Shown here piece after piece: positions 9,058 through 17,085 of a stretch of DNA of 64,000 nucleotides. A program made the position numbers and the translations under genes. Below the pieces are notes generated by a model that searched no databases, was not told the DNA's origin, and saw only the letters and a program-made list of their open reading frames with translations. Origin of the DNA: Amycolatopsis nalaikhensis (GTDB taxonomy: Bacteria; Actinomycetota; Actinomycetes; Mycobacteriales; Pseudonocardiaceae); NCBI RefSeq assembly GCF_030264295.1, contig NZ_CP127173.1, positions 1,247,501 to 1,311,500 on the forward strand. Direction: 5' to 3'. The first letter of the stretch is position 1. Every line of letters begins with the position of its first letter.

Positions 9058-9729
9058 GTGAACGCGGTGCGGGTGGTCCTGTTCGGCGCGACCGGCATGG
9101 TCGGGCGCGGCGTGCTGCGGGAATGCCTGCTCGACGAGCGCGTCGAGGCGGTGCTGGCGGTCGGCCGGTCCCCGGTCGGCGTCAGCCACCCCAAGCTGAC
9201 CGAGGTCGTCACCGAGGACCTGTTCGCCCTCGAGCCGATCACCGGGTACGACGCGTGCTTCTTCTGCCTCGGTGTCTCCTCGGTCGGCGTCGCGCCGGAA
9301 GACTACGAGCGGATCACCTACCAGCTCGCCCTTTCGGTGGCCCGCAAACTGCCGGAAGGCACCACGTTCGTGTACGTCTCGGGCGCCGGCACCGACGGCA
9401 CCGAACGCGGCCGGGTGCGCTGGGCCCGGGTCAAGGGCGCCACGGAGAACGCCCTCGCCAGGCAGCCGCTGCGGACGTTCGCGTTCCGCCCCGGCTACAT
9501 CCAGCCACTGCACGGGATCACCTCGAAAACCCCGCTGTACCGGGTGCTCTACCGCATCGTGATGCCGCTCTACCCGGCGCTGCGGCGGGTGCTGCCGCGC
9601 ATGGTGACGACGACGGAGGACATCGGCCGCGCGATGCTGGCCGTCGCCGGCTCCGGCTACGAGCGGCCCGTCCTGGAGAACGCCGACATCACCGCGCTCG
9701 CGCGACGAGACCGGCCAGCAGGTTCGTGA
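9058..9729 (+). CDS. NAD(P)-binding Rossmann protein (atypical SDR, HTATIP2-like)
   Basis: 223 residues. The N-terminal dinucleotide-binding loop is GATGMVGRGVLREC, followed by DACFFCLGVSSVG and TFVYVSGAGTDGTERGR, where the YVSGAG segment sits at the usual catalytic strand. This is the short, single-domain NAD(P)H-binding type; substrate unknown. GTG 9058 follows the CMD stop with one base between. The 3' end overlaps the oppositely transcribed TetR gene by 41 nt. Confidence 0.82.
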   Translation: MNAVRVVLFGATGMVGRGVLRECLLDERVEAVLAVGRSPVGVSHPKLTEVVTEDLFALEPITGYDACFFCLGVSSVGVAPEDYERITYQLALSVARKLPEGTTFVYVSGAGTDGTERGRVRWARVKGATENALARQPLRTFAFRPGYIQPLHGITSKTPLYRVLYRIVMPLYPALRRVLPRMVTTTEDIGRAMLAVAGSGYERPVLENADITALARRDRPAGS

Positions 9730-10351
9730 GCCCTTCGGCCAGCCCCGCCGCGAACTCCGGTACCCCGCCCAGCTCGGCGGCGGCCACCGCGACGGCGTCG
9801 GTCGGGTTGGCGTAGGGCCACGCCCCGGACACCAGCACGACGACGCCGAGCGCGAAGTGCCGGGCCGCGCCGGCCGACAGCTCCGGCACCCGCGTCCGGA
9901 CCAGCGCGCCGAGCCGTTCGGTGTTCGCGGCCGCGCGGCGCTTGAACCCGCGCGCGAACTCGAGCGAGATGTTCCGCTCCAGCACCGGCGCCATCGAGCT
10001 GATCAGCTCGCACAGCAGGCGCCGCCGGTCGAGCGTCGCCGCGATCGTCCGGGCCACGCGTTCCTCGCGAGCGAAGCCGGGCTCCGGCGGTGTGGGATCG
10101 CCGAGAGCCCGCTCCAGCTCGTCGAGCCAGTCCGTCCACTCGCCTTCGAGGACCTCGAGGAAGACGGCCTCGCGGCTGTCGAAGTAGCGGAGCACATTGG
10201 ACTTCGCCAGCCCGACGCGGCAGCTGAGCTCCCGCAGGCTGATGTCGGCGACCGGACGCTGCGCCAGCAGCTCCCGCGCGGCGGCGAGGATCGCGGTGCG
10301 ACGCGCCTCGACCTGCTCCGGACGGCGGGCGCGCTGGAATCCGGCGCTCAT
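9689..10351 (-). CDS. TetR/AcrR family transcriptional regulator
   Basis: 220 residues with the TetR N-terminal helix-turn-helix: RRTAILAAARELLAQRPVAD, then SLRELSCRVGLAKSNVLRYF near residues 40-60. The ligand domain follows the usual helical layout (WTDWLDELERAL, LLCELISSMAPVLERN) and is typical of the subgroup annotated as TetR_C of unknown ligand. ATG 10351. Convergent with and overlapping the Rossmann oxidoreductase. Targets are not evident from the sequence. Confidence 0.88.
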   Translation of the reverse strand: MSAGFQRARRPEQVEARRTAILAAARELLAQRPVADISLRELSCRVGLAKSNVLRYFDSREAVFLEVLEGEWTDWLDELERALGDPTPPEPGFAREERVARTIAATLDRRRLLCELISSMAPVLERNISLEFARGFKRRAAANTERLGALVRTRVPELSAGAARHFALGVVVLVSGAWPYANPTDAVAVAAAELGGVPEFAAGLAEGLTNLLAGLVARAR

Positions 10352-10369
10352 GGCGCCGACCCTAACGCG

Positions 10370-10786
10370 TCAGCGCTCGCGAACGGCCTCCCGGCGGGAC
10401 TTGACCCGCCGGTAGCTCCAGCCCAGCAACGCGAACAGGATCACCGACGACAGGATCAGGCTCGACCCGGTGCTCCAGCCGCTGAACGGCAGCGACCGCA
10501 CGGTGCCCCAGACGATCCCGGCCGCCAGCAGCGCCAGCCCGGCCAGCACCGAACCGGCGATCCGCAGCGGCGAGGACACGCTGTCCTCGGCCGCCTTCAT
10601 CGCGCGGTCGCGCACCGGGTCGACGTACCGCTCGAGCGCCGGGAACTCCGAGGCGAGCACCAGCAAGCCGGCGAGTACCAGGAGCAGCCCGGGTCCGGGC
10701 AGGACGAGCAGCAGCACGCCGACCACCAGCAGGACCGCGCCCGCCGACGCGATCAGGATGCGTTTGGCCTGTTTGCCGATGCCCAC
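10370..10786 (-). CDS. PGPGW-motif small membrane protein
   Basis: 138 residues. A membrane segment containing the family motif (VLLLVLPGPGLLLVLAGL, near residues 24-41) is followed by an amphipathic charged stretch and two further membrane segments (IAGSVLAGLALLAAGIVWG and SLILSSVILFALLGW). It belongs to the PGPGW family of putative transmembrane proteins, which has no established function. GTG 10786 lies 34 nt inside the upstream serine hydrolase gene, suggesting translational coupling. Confidence 0.82.
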   Translation of the reverse strand: MGIGKQAKRILIASAGAVLLVVGVLLLVLPGPGLLLVLAGLLVLASEFPALERYVDPVRDRAMKAAEDSVSSPLRIAGSVLAGLALLAAGIVWGTVRSLPFSGWSTGSSLILSSVILFALLGWSYRRVKSRREAVRER

Positions 10787-12198
10787 GCCACCACTCCCGT
10801 CGTTTCGCCCGATTCTTCCCGTCGCCGCCGCACCGTGCCACTCACGAGGGCGCGAACGCGCGTCGCGAGCACGGTCAGACCACAGAGCGTGGCCACGCCG
10901 AGCCAGAGGATGACGCCCGGCCAGACGTACAGGAGCTGCCCGAACGTGCCCTGGCGCCCGGCGAACACGACGCTCATCAGGTCCGGCAGGAACGCCAGCA
11001 CCAGACCGGGCAGCAGGCACGGGAGCAACCGCAGCCAGTGCGGGCGGCGCGCGGCCCACCGTCGCGCGTGGACGACGCCGAGCGCGGCGAGCAGCATCGA
11101 AAGCAGGATCAGCCCGGCGAGCACCCGGTCCGCGACCTCCCCGGCGGGCAGCGCGAGCTCCGGCGTCCCGCCCCGGACGAGCGTGGCGAGGCCTTGCGCG
11201 AGCGTTTCGGCGTCGTTGTCCAGGGCCAGGCCGGTGGTGGCGACGACGGCGATGCCGTAGCCGTCCGGCAGCAGCACCTGCGCGGCGGTGTGGGTGAACC
11301 ACTCGCCGTTGTGGCTCAGCTGCCCGGGCCGCCAGGCCGCCCAGCCGAGGGCGTAGTCGCGGCCGGGTGCCGGGGTGTGCGCGAGCGCGACCGACGCCGG
11401 GGAGAGCACCCCACCGCCGTCGCGTTGCGCGACCAACCACCGAGAGAGGTCCTCGGCGGTGGTCAGCACGCCGTGGCTGCCGCCGGTGAACCAGTCCGGT
11501 TCGGTCACCGGGACCTCGAACCCGAAGGCGCGCACGTGGCCCTTCCCGAGGTCGGCGGGCGGGCCGTCCACTTCGCTGCTCGACGTCATCCCCAGCGGCG
11601 CGAACAGCCGCGTCCGCAGGTACTCCGCGAAGGGCTGCCCGGCCACGACCTCGACGATCCGCGCGGCCACCTCGTAGTTCGGGTTGTGGTAGTGGAACTT
11701 CGCACCCGGCTCGTCGGCGAGCTCGGCGTCCCGCAGGCGTTCGACGGCTTCGGTGAGCGTGTGCGGCTGCGGCAGGGTCAGGTCGGGGAAGGCGGAGTCG
11801 GCCATCCCGGACGTCTGGTCGAGCAGCATCCGGACGGTGATCCGCGCGCCGCGCGGGTCGGCGAGCCGGAATTCTGGAAGGTAGCGCGTCACGGGTTCGT
11901 CGAGCGCGATCCGGCCGTCCTCGACGAGCTGCAGGACGGCGAAGGCGGTCATGGACTTGCTGAGCGACGCGATCGGCAGCCGCGTCGACGCGGTGATCGG
12001 CGCGCCGGCGGCGTCGTGGCCGTAGCCGGCGACGCGGACGACGTCGCCGCCGCGCGTGACGGCGACGGCGGCACCGGGCAGGCCGGTGTGGTCGAGGTAG
12101 GCGCGCACGTAGGCGTCGACGTCGGGGCCCGGCGCCGCGGCGGCGGGGGTCGCGGTGCCGAGCAGCAGCACCGCGAGCACGAGGAAAAGCCTGGTCAT
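10753..12198 (-). CDS. Serine hydrolase of the beta-lactamase/class C fold, membrane-anchored C terminus
   Basis: 481 residues. A signal peptide (LFLVLAVLLLGTATPAAAA) is followed by a class C-like serine hydrolase domain with catalytic SxxK in IASLSKSMTAF near residue 80 and the second motif YHN in FHYHNPNYEV near residue 180. SHNGEWFTHTAAQVLLP supplies the third-motif region near 310. The C terminus has three or four membrane helices from about residue 375. This combined form is common in actinobacterial D-aminopeptidase, esterase or penicillin-binding relatives; substrate unknown. ATG 12198 matches the signal peptide. It faces the ArsR operon across a 144-bp divergent region carrying an ArsR-type operator. 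Confidence 0.87.
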   Translation of the reverse strand: MTRLFLVLAVLLLGTATPAAAAPGPDVDAYVRAYLDHTGLPGAAVAVTRGGDVVRVAGYGHDAAGAPITASTRLPIASLSKSMTAFAVLQLVEDGRIALDEPVTRYLPEFRLADPRGARITVRMLLDQTSGMADSAFPDLTLPQPHTLTEAVERLRDAELADEPGAKFHYHNPNYEVAARIVEVVAGQPFAEYLRTRLFAPLGMTSSSEVDGPPADLGKGHVRAFGFEVPVTEPDWFTGGSHGVLTTAEDLSRWLVAQRDGGGVLSPASVALAHTPAPGRDYALGWAAWRPGQLSHNGEWFTHTAAQVLLPDGYGIAVVATTGLALDNDAETLAQGLATLVRGGTPELALPAGEVADRVLAGLILLSMLLAALGVVHARRWAARRPHWLRLLPCLLPGLVLAFLPDLMSVVFAGRQGTFGQLLYVWPGVILWLGVATLCGLTVLATRVRALVSGTVRRRREESGETTGVVAWASANRPNAS

Positions 12199-12302
12199 GG
12201 GGGTAAAGCTAGGGATCTTCGGCACCCGGCCGCGGCTGCCTGACGACGTCGGCCACCCCCTACTTTCGGCAGGTTCTTGACGGATGCGGCACTGCGGGCT
12301 TA

Positions 12303-12340
12303 TTGTCAACGCATCGGTTGATAAAGAGATTGGTTGATAA
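12303..12340. promoter_or_regulatory. ArsR-type operator: inverted plus repeated half-sites
   Basis: TTGTCAAC (12303-12310) and GTTGATAA (12317-12324) form a near-perfect dyad with a 6-bp spacer. A second GTTGATAA at 12333-12340 repeats the half-site 16 bp on and ends two bases before the ArsR start codon. Binding would block the regulator's own translation start region and could also affect the divergent serine hydrolase gene. Confidence 0.65.
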
Positions 12341-12342
12341 AA

Positions 12343-12678
12343 ATGGCGGTTGACGAGGAGGCACTGGACCGGGCGTTCACGGCGCTCGGCGACCCGGTGC
12401 GCCGGGCGATCGTCGCGCGGCTTTCGCGCGGAGAAGCGACGGTCAACGAGCTGGCCGAGCCCTTCGCGATCACGAAGCAGGCGATCTCCCGGCACATCCA
12501 GGTCCTGGAGCAGGCGGGGCTGATCACGCGCAGCCGCGACGGCCAGCGACGCCCCTGTCACCTCGTGCCGTCCGCCCTCGAAGCGCTGACCGGCTGGATC
12601 GACCAGTACCGGCTGGCCACCGAACGCACCTACCGGCGGCTCGACGCCGTCCTGAACACGATGGAGGAGAAGTCATGA
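12343..12678 (+). CDS. ArsR-family winged-helix repressor
   Basis: 111 residues with the ArsR/SmtB winged helix: LDRAFTALGDPVRRAIVARL, then VNELAEPFAITKQAISRHIQ as the recognition helix-turn-helix near residues 30-50. No metal-binding cysteines of the ELCVCDL type are present, so this is the non-metal class that normally precedes SRPBCC (AHSA1-like) genes. ATG 12343; the alternative TTG nine bases upstream lies within the operator repeat. Stop overlaps the next start by 4 nt. Confidence 0.9.
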   Translation: MAVDEEALDRAFTALGDPVRRAIVARLSRGEATVNELAEPFAITKQAISRHIQVLEQAGLITRSRDGQRRPCHLVPSALEALTGWIDQYRLATERTYRRLDAVLNTMEEKS

Positions 12679-13139
12679 GCACCACGATCACCGCCCGGCC
12701 CGGAACGCCGTTCATCGAGGTCACCCGCGAGTTCGACGCACCGCCGTCGGCCGTGTTCCGCGCCCACACCGACCCGGACCTGATCGTCCGCTGGCTGGGC
12801 CCGCACGGCATGGAGATGGAGCTGATCGAGTTCGACGCTCGCACCGGCGGCGGCTACCACTACGTCCACCGGGACGAGCGCGGCGAGTACCGCTTCCGCG
12901 GCGTGTACCACACGGTGAGCGAGGAGCGGATCGTCCAGACGTTCGAGTACGAGGGCGCCCCGGGCGAGGTGACGCTCGAGACGATGACGCTGACGGACCT
13001 CGGCGGCCGCACGCGCATGGTGAGCCATTCGGTGTACCCGTCGGTCGAGGCCCGCGACGCGGCGATGGAAAGCGGGATGAACAAGGGGATCCAGCAGTCG
13101 TACGAGCGGCTCGACACGCTCCTCGAAAAGGAGGAGTGA
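12675..13139 (+). CDS. SRPBCC (AHSA1-like) domain protein
   Basis: 154 residues of the START-like ligand-binding fold: FIEVTREFDAPPSAVFRAHT and IVRWLGPHGMEMELIEFD near the start, and the C-terminal helix RDAAMESGMNKGIQQSYERL. Such proteins bind hydrophobic ligands or act in detoxification when coupled with ArsR. ATGA overlap with the repressor and a 4-nt or short gap to the next gene make a three-gene operon. Confidence 0.88.
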   Translation: MSTTITARPGTPFIEVTREFDAPPSAVFRAHTDPDLIVRWLGPHGMEMELIEFDARTGGGYHYVHRDERGEYRFRGVYHTVSEERIVQTFEYEGAPGEVTLETMTLTDLGGRTRMVSHSVYPSVEARDAAMESGMNKGIQQSYERLDTLLEKEE

Positions 13140-13141
13140 GG

Positions 13142-13735
13142 ATGCCGGTGGTGATGGCGAGCTTCTGCATGTCGCTCGACGGGTTCGTCGCCCGCCCGGA
13201 CGACAGCGTCGGCCCGCTGTTCGACTGGTACACGGCGGGCGACGTCGAGGTGCCGATGGTGGGCTACCCGATGACGTTCCGCGTGGCGGAGGCGAGCGCG
13301 GACTACCTGCGGCGGCACCTGGCGGCCGCCGCGGGGTCCGCGTTCGTCTGCGGGCGAAGGGTTTTCGACTACACGCACGGCTGGGGCGGGCGACCGCCCG
13401 GTGGCGGCCGGGCGTTCGTCGTCACCCATCGGCCGCCGCCGGACTGGTCGCCGGATAATTTGGCGCCGTTCACGTTTGTTTCCGATGTCTCGGAGGCTGT
13501 GGAGCTGGCTCGGCGTGCCGGGGACGGGAATGTGGGGGTTTCCGGGCCCTCCATCGCGCGGCAATGCCTTGCGCTGGGGCTGCTCGACGAGGTGAAAGTC
13601 GATCTGGTGCCGGTGTTTCTCGGTTCCGGGGTGCGGTACTTCGAGGGGCTCGATGCCGACGTCGCGTCGCTTGAGATCGTCGAAGTCGTTGCGGGGGAAG
13701 GAGTTACGCATCTCCGGTATCGAGTTACCAGCTGA
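13142..13735 (+). CDS. Dihydrofolate-reductase-like protein (RibD C-terminal domain family)
   Basis: 197 residues with the family opening VMASFCMSLDGFVARPDD, a central SAFVCGRRVFDYTHGW, and the C-terminal NVGVSGPSIARQCLALGL and DLVPVFLGSGVRYFEG. NADPH-dependent reductase fold; substrate unknown, and DHFR activity itself is not implied. ATG 13142 is preferred to the GTG at 13136 because AAGGAGG sits 7 nt upstream. It is last in the ArsR operon. Confidence 0.85.
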   Translation: MPVVMASFCMSLDGFVARPDDSVGPLFDWYTAGDVEVPMVGYPMTFRVAEASADYLRRHLAAAAGSAFVCGRRVFDYTHGWGGRPPGGGRAFVVTHRPPPDWSPDNLAPFTFVSDVSEAVELARRAGDGNVGVSGPSIARQCLALGLLDEVKVDLVPVFLGSGVRYFEGLDADVASLEIVEVVAGEGVTHLRYRVTS

Positions 13736-13738
13736 TCG

Positions 13739-14390
13739 GTGGCCTTGGCCGACCGCGTCGGCGAGCTGCTCGCGACCATCCGCACGGCGGACGCTGAACT
13801 CGGTGCCCTGCTGCCCGCCTCTACGAACACCTCGCCGATGTCCCCAAAGCCGCCGCCGAGCGGGTGGTGAAACGCGCCCGCGCACTCAACTCCGGTCGCA
13901 ATCTCGACGGCAGTCCGGTGCCCGCGGTGGCCGCGGCGACCGGCCGGGCCGCCGCCTCGTTGAGTGCCCCGATGATCGACGTGATCGTCGATACGCTGCG
14001 GCAAATCCCGGCGGAGCACCGCGAAGACGCGGAACAGCACCACCTCGCCCTGGCCGAAGACGCCGGACACAAGCAGGTCGCCGCGTTGGGCGCCCGAATC
14101 GTGGCGCACCTCGACCCGGACGGCCCCGCGCCCGACCCGGGAGTTTCCGTTCCCCGCAAGCGCGTTACGGGGATGCGTTCTCCGACGCGATCGACCTGGG
14201 CCGCCTCCGCCGCCTGATCCCGGCCGGACTCCGCCGAGCGCTGTACCTGCGCGACCGAGGCTACGCGTTCCCCGGCTGCCACCGCCCGCCGAGGCATTGC
14301 CAGGGCCACCACATCCGGCACTGGGCCGACGGAGGCCCGACCAACCTGGCCACCACGGTCTTGATGTGCGCCCACCACTGCGTAACTTGC
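13739..14390 (+). pseudogene. Decayed DUF222/HNH endonuclease gene, 5' and middle part
   Basis: A DUF222-type beginning (LADRVGELLATIRTADAEL from GTG 13739) shifts frame near 13815 into LYEHLADVPKAAAERVVK, then shifts again near 14155 into GDAFSDAIDLGRLRRL. That segment runs straight into the HNH core: YLRDRGYAFPGC, CQGHHIRHWADGG and VLMCAHHC. The domain between GDAFSDAID and RDRG is much shorter than in intact proteins, so an internal deletion accompanies the two frameshifts. The reading frame is lost after CAHHC, and the matching C-terminal tail lies 1.8 kb away at about 16159-16284. Intact homologues are multicopy genes in actinobacteria. Confidence 0.75.
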
Positions 14391-14418
14391 CGGTCCTGGT
14401 CGTCGATCGTGGGCAGTC

Positions 14419-14892
14419 GTGGCGAAGACGACGCAGCAGCGGCGGGTCGAAGACCGGCTCTGGGAGCTGATCGAACCCCCCGATCCCGTCCCGACCAGCG
14501 CCGCGCGGTCCGGGTGGGCGGCCCCGGATCGATGACCGTGCCGCGCTGGAGGGGATCTTGTTCGTGCTCGACACCGGCTGCCGCTGGCGAGACCTACCCG
14601 AGCAGCTCGGATGCGGTTCCGGGCACACCGCGTGACGGCGGTTACCTGAGTGGCAGGACGCCGGCGTGTGGGACCGGCTGCACCAGCTCGTGCTCGACGA
14701 GCTGTCCAACATCGACGAGCTCGACTGGGCCAGAGGCTGCATCGACGCGGTGTCGGTGCGGTCGGAAAGGGGGCGAGCTGACCGGCCGCAGCCCCACTGA
14801 CCGGGGTAAAGCCGGCTCCAAGTACCGCGTTCTGTGCGACGCGAACGGGCTACCGCTGCACATCATGTTGTCGGCGGCAAACACCCGCTACT
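14419..14892 (+). mobile_element. IS5-family transposase relic
   Basis: Transposase pieces in successive frames: TTQQRRVEDRLWELIEP from GTG 14419, then RPRIDDRAALEGILFVLDTG, CRWRDLPEQLGCGSGHTA, an in-frame TGA where W is expected, EWQDAGVWDRLHQLVLDELS, and after another shift GGELTGRSPTDRGKAGSKY with LPLHIMLSAANTR. The catalytic DDE region is cut off after the ANT motif, so the element is dead. Terminal inverted repeats were not identified. The remaining stretch to 15060 shows only a short unassigned reading (LARTVINVRQLMKIEL). Confidence 0.75.
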
Positions 14893-15060
14893 CACGCTGG
14901 CCCGCACCGTGATCAACGTCCGCCAGCTCATGAAGATCGAGCTCTGCGACCAAGTCGATCTCCTGAAGGAGGCTGCAGCCGCGTTGCTGACGGCACCATC
15001 GACGGGGATGAACGAGCACTCTCGTCGGGCAAGTGATCAGCCATCGGTGGGGCCGCCTCT

Positions 15061-16008
15061 TCAGAGGCGTTCGACGCGGTCGGCCTGCGGGCCCCGGTCG
15101 CTCTGACGCACCGCGTACCGGACCCGGTCACCCTTCTGCAGCGGCTCCGACCCCATGACCACGGACGCGTGGGCGAAGAGATCGTCGCCGCCTGCGTCCG
15201 GGGTGATGAAGCCGAAGCCGCGGTCGGCGTCGTAGCGCGCGACGACGCCCTCGCCGCCTCGTACGGGCACGTCCCGCGCCGTCGGCCCTGCGGCCGCGGC
15301 AGGTGCCGACCGCTGCGGCGCCGTCTGGGGCTCGGCGCCCCGGACCAGGTGCACGTCGCGGGCCTGCGGGCCCTTGTCTCCACTGGCCACCTCGTAGGCG
15401 ACGCGGTCGCCCTCCGCGAGCCACGTCAGCCCCTCGGCCAGGGCCCGGGCGTGAACGAAGACGTCCCCGGCGCCGGAGTCGGGGTTGATGAAGCCGAAGC
15501 CCTTGTCCTCGTCGTACCAGGCCACCGTGCCGTCGGCACCGTCCGCGATACCAGCCGCAGCGGGTGAGCCGGCCCCTGCTCCCAGCGGGATCACATACCC
15601 GGCCTGCGGGCCGCGCTCGCCTTCGACGATCAGGAAGGCCACCCGCTGCCCCTCGGTGACCACGCCGCCGGTCACGATGGCGGAGCTGTGCACGAAGATG
15701 TCGGCGCCGCCGCCGTCCGGCGACGCGAAGCCGTACCCCTTGCCCGGCTCGTACCAGTTGATGGTGCCGAGCAGGCCCACGGCGCTGCCGGTGGCCGCAT
15801 CGGCGGTGACGCGAACGCGCAGCGCCTGGGGCCCGCGGTCGTTCTCGCCGATCTCGAACACGACGGCCTGACCCTCGCGGAGCATTTTCGCGCCGCCGTC
15901 CCCGACGATCTCGGAGGCGTGCACGAACACGTCCGGCGAGCCGTCCTCGGGCGCGAGGAAGCCGAAACCACGATCGGCGTCGAACCAACGGACGGTCCCT
16001 TGCGGCAT
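15061..16008 (-). CDS. Protein of four tandem cold-shock domains
   Basis: 315 residues made of four CSD units at roughly 1-70, 78-145, 155-220 and 250-315. Each has the RNA-binding motif 1 form ([40 protein letters not shown]) and motif 2 (VFVHAS, IFVHSS, VFVHAR, LFAHAS). The third and fourth units are joined by an Ala/Pro-rich linker ([14 protein letters not shown]). Bacterial Csp proteins normally contain one such domain of about 67 residues. Single-stranded nucleic acid binding is the expected activity; cellular role unknown. ATG 16008 has CTGGAG upstream; the TTG before it is ignored. It lies inside the interrupted HNH gene, on the opposite strand. Confidence 0.85.
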   Translation of the reverse strand: MPQGTVRWFDADRGFGFLAPEDGSPDVFVHASEIVGDGGAKMLREGQAVVFEIGENDRGPQALRVRVTADAATGSAVGLLGTINWYEPGKGYGFASPDGGGADIFVHSSAIVTGGVVTEGQRVAFLIVEGERGPQAGYVIPLGAGAGSPAAAGIADGADGTVAWYDEDKGFGFINPDSGAGDVFVHARALAEGLTWLAEGDRVAYEVASGDKGPQARDVHLVRGAEPQTAPQRSAPAAAAGPTARDVPVRGGEGVVARYDADRGFGFITPDAGGDDLFAHASVVMGSEPLQKGDRVRYAVRQSDRGPQADRVERL

Positions 16009-16158
16009 CAAAGACTCCAGGTCGAGAGGGCGGGCACTGGCCCCCCAGTCTCTCTGACAGACCTCCGGTCCGTCGGGTCGGGCCCACAGGCGGCGGTGCG
16101 GAGCCAGGGGCGGGCCGTTGGTTCACTTGGCGACACGCCGAGTTTTGAGACCAGGTCT

Positions 16159-16284
16159 GAGTTGGGCTGGGAAGTCCGCATCGCGGCCGACGGTCACCCG
16201 GAGTTCTTGCCGCCGGCCTACCTGGACAGGCGCCGAAAACCCCGGCGCGACAACATCCACGAACCTCTCCCGTTCGCGGCCTGA
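16159..16284 (+). pseudogene. C-terminal remnant of the DUF222/HNH gene
   Basis: The frame ending at TGA 16282-16284 reads WEVRIAADGHPEFLPPAYLD followed by RRRKPRRDNIHEP. This is the standard tail of DUF222-HNH proteins (strand after CxxHH, then PEFxPPxWxD and PRRN). It has no start codon of its own and fits directly after CAHHC of the 5' remnant at about 14385. The roughly 1.8 kb between the two halves holds the IS5 relic and the four-CSD gene. Confidence 0.7.
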
Positions 16285-16295
16285 CGACACGGGAA

Positions 16296-16323
16296 AGGCC
16301 CGTAGCCGACCGGCTACGGGCCT
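16296..16323 (-). terminator. Terminator hairpin of the FMN reductase gene
   Basis: Perfect 12-bp arms AGGCCCGTAGCC and GGCTACGGGCCT with the loop GACC. It begins 10 nt past the stop of the minus-strand FMN reductase gene. Confidence 0.78.
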
Positions 16324-16332
16324 GGACCCACG

Positions 16333-16920
16333 TCACTCCCCGGTCGAGGCGAGGAGCTGGTCGAAGGGAATGAAGTCGGGCTCGACGGGAGCGGCAACCC
16401 GCCCGGCGGCCAGGGCCGCCAGTTCGGCACCGGCCTTCTCGATCCGCCGCTGCAAGCCACCCTCGTTGCTGCCCCAGTCCGAGGAGGCGGCGTAGACCCC
16501 GGTGGCGACCGGATCCGCCTTCAGGTAGGCGAAGAGCGGACGCAGCTGGTAGTCGATGACGAGGGAGTGCCGTTCGGTACCACCGGTGGCACCGAGCAGG
16601 ACGGGCTTGCCGACGAGCGAGTCGGCATCGAGAACGTCGAAGAAGGACTTGAAGAGCCCGGAGTAACCGGCGGTGAAGACGGGCGTGACGACGACCAGCG
16701 CATCGGCACCGGTGACGGTCTCGATCGCGGCCCGCAGCTCCGGGCTCGGAAAGCCGGTGAGCAGGTTCTTGGTGACATCGAGGGCCACATCCCGAAGTTC
16801 CACCACGGAAACCTCGACAGCATCCCCGGCGGCGGCCACGGTCGCGGCGGCCAGCCGGTCGGCCAAGAGCCGGGTGGACGAGGGCACCGACAACCCCGCG
16901 GTAACAACCGCAAGCTTCAT
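16333..16920 (-). CDS. NADPH-dependent FMN reductase (CE1759 family)
   Basis: 195 residues of flavodoxin-like fold: KLAVVTAGLSVPSSTRLLAD (phosphate-binding loop near residues 10-16), ADALVVVTPVFTAGYSGLFK (flavin-binding loop near 75-90) and KPVLLGATGGTERHSLVIDY near 105-125. It supplies reduced FMN, most likely to the adjacent LLM-class oxygenase. The gene lies 165 nt after that partner on the same strand. CE1758/CE1759 flavoprotein pairs of this kind are a recognised actinobacterial combination. Confidence 0.9.
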   Translation of the reverse strand: MKLAVVTAGLSVPSSTRLLADRLAAATVAAAGDAVEVSVVELRDVALDVTKNLLTGFPSPELRAAIETVTGADALVVVTPVFTAGYSGLFKSFFDVLDADSLVGKPVLLGATGGTERHSLVIDYQLRPLFAYLKADPVATGVYAASSDWGSNEGGLQRRIEKAGAELAALAAGRVAAPVEPDFIPFDQLLASTGE

Positions 16921-17085
16921 GACTAACTCCTCACAGCGCCCGGCCGCACCGGCCGCAACGCCGAATTCTCAAGAACCAACCCGGCGCCGAGCCGAGCCCG
17001 ACGCCGCTCACGCCTGCGAAGCCAGGCAACCCCGCACTCACGCCCGGCCCGCACCAGCAACCTCACACCGCAACCCCCACCAGGG

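Noticed and set aside
14834..15106. Small gene starting at 14834
   Set aside because: It begins inside the transposase relic in a shadow frame and runs into the CSD gene; only LARTVINVRQLMKIEL looks protein-like and it has no start of its own.
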